Below are positions 36,765 through 49,085 of a stretch of DNA of 64,000 nt, in pieces; position 1 is the first letter of the stretch, and every line of letters begins with the position of its first letter. A model generated the notes under the pieces. It ran no database searches. It saw only the letters and a program-made list of their open reading frames with translations, and had not been told where the DNA came from. A program made the position numbers and the translations under genes. The stretch comes from Arenicola marina (lineage: Eukaryota > Annelida > Polychaeta > Arenicolidae): positions 25,662,254 through 25,726,253 of the forward strand of contig OZ025260.1 of the NCBI GenBank assembly GCA_964019135.1. Direction: 5' to 3'.

Positions 36765-39700
36765 CACCAACCCAGCGCTCAGCGTCATCTACACCGTACG
36801 CAAGAACCCTGAAGATAATCATGATGTGGCCTTGCCAGAGCGGGCGGCCCTTACCCGAAATGGAGGTGTAGCGGCGGGTGAGAAAGAGGGTACCTAACCT
36901 GAACCCAACTCTGAATGTAGTCTACACCGCACGCCTGAACCGTAAACATGGTAATGATGTGGCTTAAGAGAGCGGGCGGCCCTTATGCACAAGGGAAGTG
37001 ACGCGGCGGGTGAAACAGAGGGTACCTAACCCTTACCCCAACCAGACCCCAAGCGCAATATACCCCCTGTACATGAACCCTAAGGATAGTACTGATGTAG
37101 CATTGACAGAGCGGGCGGCCGTAATCCGAAATGCAGGTGAGGCGGCGGGTGAAGAAGAGGGTAGCTAACCCTGACCCCAACCCGACCCCGAGCGCAATCT
37201 ACACCCTACGCCTGAACCCTGAAGATGGTAATGATGTGGCTTAAGAAAGCGGGCGGCCGATACCCGAAATGGAGGTGAGGCGGCGGTTGAAGAGGGTATC
37301 TAACCCTGACCCCAACCCGACCCTGACCGCAATATCTACCCCCTGTACCTGAATCCTGAGGATAGTACTGATGTGGCATTGACAGAGCGAGCGGCCGTGA
37401 ACCGAAATGCAGGTTAGGCTGCGGGTGAAAAAGAGGGTACCTAACCCTGACCCCAACCCGACCCCGAGCGCAATCTACCCCCTGTACCTAAACACTAAGG
37501 ATAGTACTGATGTGGCATTGCCAGAGGGGGCGGCCGTGAACCGAAATGCAGGTTAGGCTGCGGGTGAAAAAGAGGGTACCTAACCCTGACCCCAACCCGA
37601 CCCCGAGCGCAATCTACCCCCCGGACCTAAACCCTAAGGATAGTGCTGATGTAGCATTGACAGACCGGGCGGCCGTTACCCGAAATGCAGGTGTAGCGGC
37701 GGGTGAAAATGAGGGTAGTTAACCCTGACCCCAACCCGACCCCGAGCGCAATGTACCCCCTGTACCTAAACCCTAAGGATAGTACTGATGACACATTGAC
37801 AGAGCGGGCGGCCGTGAACCGAAATGCAAGTTAGGCTGCGGGTGAAAAAGAGGGTATCTAACCCTGACCCCAACCCGACCCCGAGCGCAATCTACCCCCT
37901 GTACCTAAACCCTAAGGATAGTACAGATGTGGCATTGACAGAGCGGGCGGCCCTAATCCACAAGAAAGGAGAGGCGGCGGGTGAAAAATAGGGTACCTAA
38001 CCCTGACCCCAACCCGACCCCGAGCGCAATCTACCCCCTGTACCTAAACCCTAAGGATAGTACTGATGTGGCCTTGACAGAGCGGGCGGCCGTTACCGGA
38101 AATGCAGGTTAGGCGGCGGGTGAAAAAGAGGGTAACTAACCCTGACCCCAACCCGACCCCGAGCGCAATCTGCCCCCTGTACCTAAACCCTAAGGGTAGT
38201 ACAGATGTGGCATTGACAGAGCGGGCGGCGGTTACCCGAAATGTTGGTTAGGCTGCGGGTGAAAAAGAGGGTACCTAACCCTGACCCCAACCCGACCCCG
38301 AGCGCAATCTACCCCCTGTACCTAAACCCTAAGGATAGTACAGATGTGGCCTTGACAGAGCGGGCGGCCGTTACCCGAAATGCAGGTGCGGCGGCGGGTG
38401 AAAAAGAGGGTACCTAACCCTGACCCCAACCCGACCCCGAGCGCAATCTACCCCCTGTACCTAAACCCTAAGAAGAGTACAGATGTGGCATTGACAGAGC
38501 GGGAGGCCGTTACCCGAAATGCAGGTGTAGCGGCGGGAGAAAAACAGGGTACCTAACCCTGACCCCAACCCGACCCCGAGCGCAATCTACCCCCTGTACC
38601 TAAACCCTAAGGATAGTACAGATGTGGCATTGACAGAGCGGGCGGCCGTTACCCGAAATGTTGGTTAGGCTGCGGGTGAAAAAGAGGGTACCTAACCCTG
38701 ACCCCAACCCGACACCGAGCGCAATCTACCCCCTGTACCTAAACCCTAAGGATAGTACAGATGTGGCCTTGACAGAGCGGGCGGCCGTTACCCGAAATGC
38801 AGGTGTAGCGGCGGGTGAAAAATACGGTACCTAACCCTGACCCCAACTCAACTCCGAGCGCAATCTACCCCCTGTAACTAAACCCTGAGGATAGTACAGA
38901 TGTGGCATTGACAGAGCGGGCGGCCGTTACCCGAAATGCAGGTGTAGCGGCGGGTGAAAAAGAGGGTACCTAACCCTGACCCCAACCCGACCCCGAGCGC
39001 AATCTACCCCCTGTACCTAAACCCTAAGGATAGTACTGATGTAGCATTGACAGAGCGGGCGGCCGTTACCCGAAATGCAGGTGTAGCGGCGGGTGAAAAA
39101 GAGGGTACCTAACCCTGAACCCAACCCGACCCCGAGCGCAATCTACCCTCTGTATCTAAACCCTCAGGATAGAACAGATGTGGCATTGACAGAGCGGGCG
39201 GCTGGTACCCGAAATGCAGGTGTAGCGGCGGGTGAAAAAGAGGGTACCTAACCCTGAACCCAACCTGGCCCCGAGCGCAATCTACCCCCTGTACCTAAAT
39301 CCTAAGGATAGTACAGATGTGGCATTGACAGAGTGGGCGGCCGTTACCCGAAATGCAGGTGGAGCGGCGGGTGAAAAAGAGGGTACCTAACCCTGACCCC
39401 AACCCGACCCCGAGCGCAATCTACACCCTACGCCTGAACCCTGAAGATGGTAATGATGTGGCTTAAGAAAGCGGGCGGCCGATACCCGAAATGGAGGTGA
39501 GGCGGCGGTTGAAGAGGGTATCTAACCCTGACCCCAACCCGACCCTGACCGCAATATCTACCCCCTGTACCTGAACCCTGAGGATAGTACTGATGTGGCA
39601 TTGACAGAGCGAGCGGCCGTGAACCGAAATGCAGGTTAGGCTGCGGGTGAAAAAGAGGGTACCTAACCCTGACCCCAACCCGACCCCGAGCGCAATCTAC

Positions 39701-42700
39701 CCCCTGTACCTAAACACTAAGGATAGTACTGATGTGGCATTGCCAGAGGGGGCGGCCGTGAACCGAAATGCAGGTTAGGCTGCGGGTGAAAAAGAGGGTA
39801 CCTAACCCTGACCCCAAGCGCAATCTACCCCCTGTACCTAAACCCTAGGGATAGTACTGATGTGGCATTGCCAGAGGGGGCGGCCGTGAACCGAAATGCA
39901 GGTTAGGCTGCGGGTGAAAAAGAGGGTACCTAACCCTGACCCCAACCCGACCCCGAGCGCAATCTACCCCCTGTACCTAAACCCTAAAGGATAGTACTGA
40001 TGTGGCATTGACAGAGCGGGCGGCCGTGAACCGAAATGCAGGTTGGGCGGCGGGTGAAGAAGAGGGTACCTAACCCTGACCCCAACCCGACCCCGAGCGC
40101 AATCTACCCCCTGTACCTAAACCCTAAGGATAGTGCTGAAGTGGCATTGACAGAGCGGGCGGCCGTGAAAGGAAATGCAGGTTGGGCGGCGGGTGAAGAC
40201 GAGGGTACCTAACCCTGACCCCAACCCGACCCTGAGCGCAATCTATCCCCTGTACCTAAACCCTAAGGATAGTACTGATGTGGCATTGACAGAGCGGGCG
40301 GCCGTGAACCGAAATGCAGGTTAGGCGGCGGGTGAAGAAGATGGTACCTAACCCTGACCCCAACCCGACCCCGAGCGCAATCTACCCCCTGTACCTAAAC
40401 CCTAAGGATAGAACAGATGTGGCATTGACAGAGCGGGCGGCCGGTACCCGAAATGCAGGTGTAGCGGCGGGTGAAAAAGAGGGTACCTAACCCTGAACCC
40501 AACCTGGCCCCGAGCGCAATCTACCCCCTGTACCTAAACCCTAAGGATAGTACAGATGTGGCATTGACAGAGTGGGCGGCTGTTACCCGAAATGCACGTG
40601 TAGCGGTGGGTGAAAAAGAGGGTACTTAACCCTGCCCCCAACCCGACCCCGAGCGCAATCTACCCCCCGGACCTAAACCCTAAGGATAGTGCTGATGTAG
40701 CATTGACAGAGCGGGCGGCCGTTACCCGAAATGCAGGTGGAGTGGCGGGTGAAAAAGAGGGTACCTAACCCTGACCCCAACCCGACCCCGATCGCAATCT
40801 ACACCCTGTACCTGAACCCTAAGGATAGTAGAGATGTGGCATTGACAGAGCCGGCGGCCGTTACCCGAAATGCAGGTGATGCGGCGGTTGAAGAGGGTAT
40901 CAAACCCTGACCCCAACCCGACCCCGACCGCAATCTACTCCCTGTACCTAAACCCTAAGGATAGTACAGATGTGGCATTGACAGAGCGGGCGGCCGTTAC
41001 CCGAAATGCAGGTTCTACCCCCTGTACCTAAACCCTAAGGATAGTACAGATGTGGCATTGACAGAGCGGGCGGCCGTTACCGGAAATGCAGGTGTAGCGG
41101 CGGGTGAAAAAGAGAGTACCTAACCCTGACGCCAACCCGACCCCGAGCGCAATCTACCCCCTGTACCTAAACCCTAAGGATAGTACTGATGTGGCATTGA
41201 CAGAGCGGGCGGCCGTTACCCGAAATGCAGATGTACCGGCGGGTGAAAAAGAGGGTACCTAACCCTGACCCCAACGCGACCCCAAGCGCAATATAACCCC
41301 TGTATCTAAACCCTAAGGATAGTGCTGACGTAGCATTGACAGAGCGGGCGGCCGTTACCCGAGATGCAGGTGGAGCGGCGGGTGAAAAAGAGGGTACCTA
41401 ACCCTGACCCCAACCCTACCCCGAGCGCAATCTACCCCCTGTACCTAAACCCTACGGATAGTACAGATGTGGCATTGACAGAGCGGGCGGCCGTTACCCG
41501 AAATGCAGGTGTAGCGGCGGGTGAAAATGAGGGTACTTAACCCTGACCCCAACCCGACCCCGAGCGCAATGTACCCCCTGTACCTAAACCCTAAGGATAG
41601 TACTGATGTAACATTGACAGAGCGGGCGGCCGTTACCCGAAATGCAGGTGTAGCTGCGGGTGAAAAAGAGGGTATCTAACCCTGACCCCAACCCGACCCC
41701 GAGCGCAATCTACCCCCTGTACCTAAACCCTAAGGATAGTACAGATGTGGCATTGACAGAGCGGGCGGCGGTTACCCGAAATGTTGGTTAAGCTGCGGGT
41801 GAAAAAGAGGGTACCTAACCCTGACCCCAACCCGACCCCGAGCGCAATCTACCCCCTGTACCTAAACCCTAAGGATAGCACAGATGTGGCTTTGACAGAG
41901 CGGGCGGCCGTTACCCGAAATGCAGGTGTAGCGGCGGGTGAAAAAGAGGGTACCTAACCCTGACCCCAACCCGACCCCGAGCGCAATCTACCCCCTGTAC
42001 ATAAACCCTGAGGATAGTACAGATGTGGCATTGACAAAGCGGGCGGCCGTTACCCGAAATGCAGGAGTGGCGGTGGGAGAAAAAGAGGGTACCTAACCCT
42101 GACCACAACGAGACCCCGAGCGCAAGCTACCCCCTGTACCTAAATCCTAAGGATAGTACAGATGTGGCATTGACAGAGCGGGCGGCCATTACCCAAAATG
42201 CAGGTGTGGCGACGGGTGAAAAAAGAGGGTACCTAACCCTGACCCCAACCCGACCCTGAGCGCAATCTACCCTCTGTACCTAGACCCTAAGGATAGTACA
42301 GATGTGGCATTGACAGAGCGGGCGGCCGTTACCCGAAATGCAGGTTCTACCCCCTGTACCTAAACCCTAAGGATAGTACAGATGTGGCATTGACAGAGCG
42401 GGCGGCCGTTACCCGAAATGCAGGTGTAGCGGCGGGTGAAAAAGAGGGTATCTAACCCTGACCCCAACCCGACCCCGAGCGCAATCTACCCCTTGTACCT
42501 AAACCCTAAGGATAGAACAGATGTGGCATTGACAGAGCGGGCGGCCGCTACCCGAAATGCAAGTGTAGCGGCGGGTGAAAAAGAGGGTAACTAACCCTGC
42601 CCCCAACCCGATCCCGAGCGCAATCTACCCCCTGGACCTAAACCCTATTGATAGTACTGATGTGGCATTGACAGAGCGGGCGGCCGTTACCCGAAATGCA

Positions 42701-44830
42701 GATGTACCGGCGGGTGAAAAAGAGGGTACCTAACCCTGACCTCAACCCGACCCCAAGCGCGATATAACCCCTGTATCTAAACCCTAAGGATAGTGCTGAT
42801 GTAGCATTGACAGAGCGGGCGGCCGTTACCCGAAATGCAGGTGCAGCGGCGGGTGAAAAAGAGGGTACCTAACCCTGACCCCAACCCGACCCCGAGCGCA
42901 ATATACTCCCTGTACCTAAACCCTCAGGATAGTACTGATGTAGCATTGACAGAGCGGGCGGCCGTTACCCGAAATGCAGGTGAGGCGGCGGTTGAAGAGG
43001 GTATCTAACCCTGACCCCAACCTGACCCCGAGCGCAATCTACCCCCTGTACCTTAACCCTAAGGATAGTACTGATGTGGCATTGACAGGGCGGGCGGCCG
43101 TTACCCGAAATGCAGGTGTAGCTGCGGGTGAAAAAGAGGGTATCTAACCCTGACCCCAACCCGACCCCGAGCGCAATCTACCCCCTGTACCTAAACCCTA
43201 AGGATAGTACAGATGTGGCATTGACAGAGCGGGCGGCGGTTACCCGAAATGTTGGTTAGGCTGCGGGTGAAAAAGAGGGTACCTAACCCTGACCCCAACC
43301 CGACCCCGAGCGCAATCTAGCCCCTGTACCTAAACCGTAGGGAAAGTACAGATGTGGCATTGACAGAGCGGGCGGCCGTTACCCGAAATGCAGGTGTAGC
43401 GGCGGGTGAAAAAGAGGGTACCTAACCCTGACCCCAACCCGACCCCGAGCGCAGTATACCCCCTGTACCTAAACCCTGGCGGCCGTTACCCGAAATGCAG
43501 GTGAGGAGGCGGTTGAAGAGGGTATCTAACCCTGAGCCCAACCCGACCCCGAGCGCAATCTACCCCCTGTACCTAAACCCTAAGGATAGTACTGATGTAG
43601 TATTGACAGAGCGGGCGGCCGTTACCCGAAATGCAGGTGAGGCGGCGGTTGAAGAGGATATCTAACCCTGACCCCAACCCAACCCCGAGCGCAATCTAGC
43701 CCCTGTACCTAAACCGTAAGGAAAGTACAGATGTGGCATTGACAGAGCGGGCGGCCGTTACCCGAAATGCAGGTGTAGCGGCGGGTGAAAAAGAGGGTAC
43801 CTAACCCTGACCCCAACCCGACCCCGAGCGCAGTATACCCCCTGTACCTAAACCCTGGCGGCCGTTACCCGAAATGCAGGTGAGGAGGCGGTTGAAGAGG
43901 GTATCTAACCCTGAGCCCAACCCGACCCCGAGCGCAATCTACCCCCTGTACCTAAACCCTAAGGATAGTACAGATGTGGCATTGACAGAGCGGGCGGCCG
44001 TTACCCGAAATGCAGGTGTAGCGGCGGGTGAAAAAGATGGTACCTAACCCTGACCCCAATCCGACCCCGAGCGCAATCTACCCCCTGTACCTAAACCCTA
44101 AGGATAGTACAGATGTGGCATTGACAGAGCGGGCGGCCGTTACCCGAAATGCAGGTGTAGCGGCGGGTGAAAAAGAGGGTACCTAACCCTGACCCCAACC
44201 CGACCCCGAGCGCAAAATACCCCCTGTACCTAAACCCTAAGGATAGTACTGATGTAGCTTTGACAGAGCGGGCGGCCGTTACCCGAAATGCAGGTGAGGA
44301 GGCGGTTGAAGAGGGTATCTAACCCTGAGCCCAACCCGACCCCGAGCGCAATCTACCCCCTGTACCTAAACCCTAAGGATAGTACTGATGTAGTATTGAC
44401 AGAGCGGGCGGCCGTTACCCGAAATGCAGGTGAGGAGGCGGTTGAAGAGGGTATCTAACCCTGACCCCAACCCGACCCCGAGCGCAATCTACCTCCTGTA
44501 CCTAAACCCTAAGGATAGTACTGATGTGGCATTGACAGAGCGGGCGGCCGTGACCCGAAATGCAGGTGAGGCGGCTGGTGAAGAAGAGGGTACCTAACCC
44601 TGACCCCAACCCGACCCCGAGCGCAATCTACCCCCTGTACCTAAACACTAAGGATAGTACTGATGTAGCATTGACAAAGCGGGCGGCCGTTACCCGAAAT
44701 GCAGGTGAGGCGGCGAGTGAAGAAGAGGGTACCTAACCCTGACCCGAACCCGACACCGAGCGCAATCTACACCCTACGCCTGAACCCTAAAGATGGTAAT
44801 GGGCCCTTATCCACAAGGGAGGTAACAGCA
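36765..44830 (+). repeat. 139-bp satellite, about 58 units, with telomere-like words
   Basis: Successive CTAACCCTGACCCC anchors at 38136, 38275 and 38414 give an exact 139-bp period. The unit runs through CTAACCCTGACCCCAACCCG, CTACCCCCTGTACC, TAAACCCTAAGGATAGTAC, GATGTGGCATTGACAGAGCG, GGCGGCCGTTACCCGAAATG and GCGGCGGGTGAAAAAGAGGG. Edge units (36785-37060 and 44760-44830) are more diverged and resemble each other (CTACACCGTACGC / CTACACCCTACGC). Higher-order duplications have offsets of 2222 bp (37241 to 39463, about 16 units) and 379 bp (43321 to 43700). Truncated units occur near 41010, 42343, 43475 and 43855. The short minus-strand frames (MGSGLGTLFF...) come from the repeat. Confidence 0.95.
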
Positions 44831-44834
44831 TGCA

Positions 44835-46090
44835 AGGTAATTTGTGGGTGAAATTTCGGTCAGGTAGTTACTTGATATGGCAACTAAAAATTCAGTTGTT
44901 TCAATTTTAAATGATAATGAGTACTGATACTGTTCATTTACAAGGCTTATATGTAAAGCAAAGGGGGGGAAGGTGAAAAATGTCATGTTATTTCTTCATA
45001 TTGCATGCATATATATCATATATCAGAAATGCTAGGCAAGCAGCGCTGGTAGAAAAGAATTCTGGCTGCTATTGTCATAAAGCACCATGCAGTTATTCTT
45101 AAATTCACAATATGTTCTAATTAGTTGTCTGGCACTATAGAACTGCCTATATAGATCTATATGCCACACCATACACAGCAAGTCATTGGAGCAGGCTGGG
45201 TTGCCTTAAGTATTTAAATTCTCCTGAGATTTTTGCTTTCTACAATGTTGTTACACTGACAACGTTACAGATATTTGTATTAGTTATAGCTGTAGTCCCT
45301 TTTTTAGGATTTTGTGGAGAATGTCTTCAGTAATATCAGTTGCCAGCTCTTCTGGAAGGATGCCAAGTTAAGCTTTGCTTTATTTGACATGTATTTCACA
45401 TGACTCAGCTGAGTATGCTCTGGAATCCTGGCCCTGGTTTGCTGTGAAGGTTCATGAGGCCCATGTATCTTTTCCTGAAAAATTGGGGTTCAGATACCTG
45501 GTTGTCATTGCCAAGGCCTCAGTGACCCCTCAGCTTTTGTCCCTTTTGGCCCCTCAGTGGATCGAGGTGGAAAGCAGTGCCGATTTGTGTGTCAGTGATT
45601 TTTTCTAGATTCATCTAAATATTTATTTAAATTGCATGTTGTTTCGCAGAAGTCTTCTAGTGTACATAGCAATGCTTTCAATATATATATATACCAACAC
45701 TTTCTTGAGTCTATTCTATACCAATATATATTCCCACACTTCTATAGCCCAATTTAGATCAACAGTCAAATATAGAAGAAGAATTGTATCATATCATATC
45801 AGTCAAACAACCCTGAAATGGGGTTGTTCCAGACCAGAATTTTACTATGGAATGAGACTAGGCTGTGTTTCAGCCCACACAGCCTAGGGTTCTGGGCTAT
45901 AGTTTAAAGTCCATCTCTTGGGGGGGTATTTGTTACTAAACCACTTCCAAATATACATTTCCCAGTGGTTACTAAAGCCATTTATCAGATGCAATTATTT
46001 TACAATGTCTCTTATGCCATAAATATTAATATCTAAAGTCACCAAAATAAACTCAAGCAGCGAACGATCCATTTCTAAACCCCCGCCCAG
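44835..46090. other. AT-rich unique sequence, no recognised gene
   Basis: The composition changes abruptly from the satellite to about 60-65% AT. A 77-codon open frame at 45375-45608 lacks an ATG start and shows no known domain. A palindrome-like GGCTGTGTTTCAGCCCACAC lies near 45863. Confidence 0.4.
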
Positions 46091-46096
46091 AGTACA

Positions 46097-47077
46097 GATT
46101 TGTGACGTCACAAGATGAACCGGTTTGAGTGCGCCTCGCTCGCTTCGACTGCCCGCGGTGTTTGAATGAATGTAGACGTGCAGCAGGGAAGCTCTAACTT
46201 AGATGTTTATTTCGGTTAACATTATCTCATGATGAATATTTGCCACATGTAGATCTAGATAGACCTAGATCTATGACATTAGAGGTGTGGTCTTGTTGGT
46301 TAGAGCAACATTCGTGACAATGACTCACAGACTGTTACTGAAAACAAACAGATTCAGGACAGTAGCCACTGCCAGTGTTGCCAGCCTACGGGCTACGTTT
46401 CTTCCCCAAAATGGAAAGGGTGGGCTAGGCTACAGTAGACGTCCAATCGTAGACATACAATCTAGATCCAGGGTTAAATGTATGTAGTAAACGAACTTCT
46501 TTATGCACATCAGAAGGGAGGGAGGTCGGCATTTATCGGCCTAGCCTAAAAAGCACGCAGCGCACTAATCCAATCATATGTTTCATCACGTACTTTTTAT
46601 AGTAATACTTGTGGAAACCCGAACGTTATGGTGTCCGGTTGGGACAAATTACTAAGTAGCTTTCACCAATTTGCCTGCTGGTCGCCCAATTAATATTTTA
46701 TTTGATTACAAGACATATTTGCAGGTTTTTGATCTAGATCCCATGATATAATAAGCATCACTTTTTATGAATGAGGCGTTCGCACTACTGTTTTGCGAAG
46801 GGCGTTTTGAGGTTTTCAACTATTACAGTTCCTTAGCAATCTCCAGTCGAGATGGCTCGAAGCGTAAGATACGGCGGCAGAACACATGCTCCGGTTGCCC
46901 TAATACCTCCACTTGTTCTTCTTCACCCTCACTATGATTAATTCCAAATAATCTTGCTGGCATAGCTGCATCCCGATCGATGCGGAAGGACAATGGCCCT
47001 CCTATAGACGCCATGCTCAAAAGTCGCGCTAACCGTATTGCGCAACGAAACCGGTTCATCTTGTGACGTCACGAATC
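46097..47077. mobile_element. Candidate inverted-repeat element with CRE in both ends
   Basis: A 30-bp inverted repeat (29/30 identical) bounds this ~980-bp segment: GATTTGTGACGTCACAAGAT plus GAACCGGTTT at 46097-46126, and its reverse complement at 47048-47077. Each arm holds a CRE palindrome (TGACGTCA) followed at once by an ATG (ATGAACCGGTTT), and both face inwards. No target-site duplication is clear. It may be a small DNA transposon, or a duplicated promoter and start in inverted orientation. Confidence 0.4.
46823..47059 (-). CDS. Hypothetical small protein inside the inverted-repeat element
   Basis: A 78-residue frame starts at an ATG inside the right arm of the inverted repeat (MNRFRCAIRLARLLSMASIG...) and ends LRFEPSRLEIAKEL before a TAA. 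A CRE lies about 5 bp upstream of the ATG. The N-terminal third is basic and hydrophobic. The middle is acidic (HSEGEEEQVEVLG) and is followed by one Cys (HVFCRR). I recognise no domain. The left arm opens with the same four residues but stops after 16 codons, so only the right side could encode more. It could be a first exon, a transposon ORF or a chance frame. Confidence 0.25.
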   Translation of the reverse strand: MNRFRCAIRLARLLSMASIGGPLSFRIDRDAAMPARLFGINHSEGEEEQVEVLGQPEHVFCRRILRFEPSRLEIAKEL

Positions 47078-47399
47078 AATGAAATACTTGCCCCTGTCTA
47101 TCTTCTACTTGTTTGGGCAGGTCTGTGATAAAATGGCTAATATTGGTAATATTGGTGGCAAATAAATTCAGTGCGTATGGAATTTCGTTAATATAGTGCA
47201 AATGGATCAAATATATGCAAAGTAACATAGGACATAAGAGATGGACTTTAACGGTCGTTTGTTTCAAATGGTCCGACTTTACCAGATCAGTGACATCGTT
47301 GCATTAAAACCTTTGAAAGCATAACTTAAGTGGAAGTTCTTTCAGCGTTCCATTGATGTTTAATTTGCATTCAAGACCATCTAACTGAGCAAATGACAG

Positions 47400-48465
47400 C
47401 GGGAGGGGTGTGGATCTCAGAATATTTTAAACCGTCAGTAACTCGGCGGCCGGTGGGGGGAGGGGAGGGGTTGGTGGGAGGGTTCCGTGGGGTGCCTTGA
47501 TGCCTGAGAGAGTGGATATTTGTGATGAAAAAGATATCCCTATAGCTACAGAGCCGATGTTTAAAAACTTTTGACCGGGGTGGAAGGGGGGGGGGGGCTC
47601 TGAAAATGTGCGTTCATAGACGGGTTGCCGCAAAAGATTAAAACGCCCCGACCGAGCGAATTTCGATGGTAAAACCTCGACCGAGCGGACGGGGGGGGGG
47701 GGGGACTTTACCGCGGACCCCCCCCATCCCAAACCGAGCAATGAATTAAATAACCTCCCAGCGCCCAGCGGCGGCCCCGGCCCCGGCCCCGGCCCGGTGA
47801 CAGTGGAGCATGCACGGGCCAACGGTAACGGCCAACGGCAAGTTGTTTGTGCAATTCTTGGTTCAACGCGAGGAGTACGTAATTTCAGCTCCCGCCGTAC
47901 GCCGAAGTTACGCTTGTCAGTCTTGCCCCCCCCCCCCCCCCCGCCCCGTCCCCACCTCCCGAGCTTGATACCAACAAAGTAGGGGATGCAGTACAAACAG
48001 GCGGGGGGCACCAAATTCATTGTTGCTTAGGGATGTTTCAGAAAAGCGGGCGGGTGAGGACTCCCGCCCCTGTGTCAGCCCCTGCTCTCACTAATTTTGT
48101 GGGTTTGGGCGGCATCAGGTGTATTCCCCTCCCTCGGAAACGGATGGGGAATGCTGAACAGTTAAGACGAGCATCCACCTTTGGAAAATGCCGGAAAAGT
48201 AGCAATTGATCCCGCTCCGACCGTCAGCTACCTTTATTCCCGCCGGAGGGGGGCGGGGTATTTTTCATCGAAATACAGCTTATTTTACAGATTTTATACA
48301 AATAAAATATTCCTAAAAAAAAGTAAATCCACAAAACCCACATTTCATATGAAAACCAACATTAGAAGAGAACGTCTGGAAATGTTGGCTACATTTGGGC
48401 GGGTTCCCCATCAACCCCCTCCATACTATTCATCACGCAGGGGGACCCCGCGGCACGAAGCCAGC
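47400..48465. other. G/C-tract region without a supported gene
   Basis: It includes G runs at 47588-47598 and 47692-47704, a CCCCGG repeat (47775-47795) and a C run at 47927-47942. The minus frame 47427-48020 crosses these tracts and is Pro/Gly/Arg-rich by composition. Confidence 0.45.
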
Positions 48466-48469
48466 GAGG

Positions 48470-48673
48470 AGTCTTTCAGTTACGGCGAGCACACAATTTG
48501 TACGTTAGTGCGCACCGCTTCTCGGCAGGAAGTGCAACTGCAAACATGGCGGAGCTTGATTCGTTTTCGGTTGTTACTGGTGCAAAGTTGTTGTTTCTCG
48601 CGCTCCAGAACGTCTGACAACAATTCTACCGCGCAAAATTAGACGCTAATACCTTTTCCTGCAAGTTATGTTG
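48470..48673 (+). other. Candidate first exon with splice donor
   Basis: A CpG-containing stretch has an ETS-like AGGAAGTG (about 48528) and a GCAAACATGGCGGAG start (ATG 48546). The ATG opens only 24 codons (MAELDSFSVVTGAKLL..., stop 48615-48617). A strong donor TTG|GTAAGAG follows at 48674. The short frame could be an upstream ORF in a 5' UTR exon whose real start lies in a later exon. The ATGGCGG may instead be a YY1 site. Confidence 0.3.
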
Positions 48674-48679
48674 GTAAGA

Positions 48680-49085
48680 GAGCGCTGTACAATGTGTAGA
48701 TTCACTTAAGCGATGCAAAACGTCCCGGGTGTTGTCGTCGCTTCCCTCTGCTAATGAGCGGGGTGCGCTTGGAAGCAAGACGCTGTTCTGTTGGCCGTAG
48801 CCACAGCGGCTTGCTAGCTGAACTAAAGTAGTAAAGGGAGTAGTACTTGCAGCCGACTTATTTCCTTAAGACAGTCGTAGAGGCTAATGCTCTGAAAGTG
48901 CATGAAGTAAGAACTAGAGGTGAGTGCTTTATTTGGAAACCTCCAGCAACTTGTGAAGCGGACCTGTCAGTGTCACAGTGTTTGTCTGTCAATAGAGAGA
49001 TAGAATATGGTTCCCTAGGATGCGGGTGTTGTTGGACAAGAGCAGTATAAAATGCATCACAAGCAATCGAATAGGACTACTTTGC
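48680..49085. other. Unique sequence, no recognised gene
   Basis: It lies between the candidate exon and the 42-bp array. The only open frame of note (48847-49050) has no known motif. Confidence 0.35.

Noticed and set aside
36765-44830. True telomere
   Set aside because: CCCTAA-like words are degenerate and embedded in a 139-bp unit, and unique sequence lies on both sides.
45375-45608. 77-codon frame in AT-rich sequence
   Set aside because: It lacks an ATG and carries no known domain.
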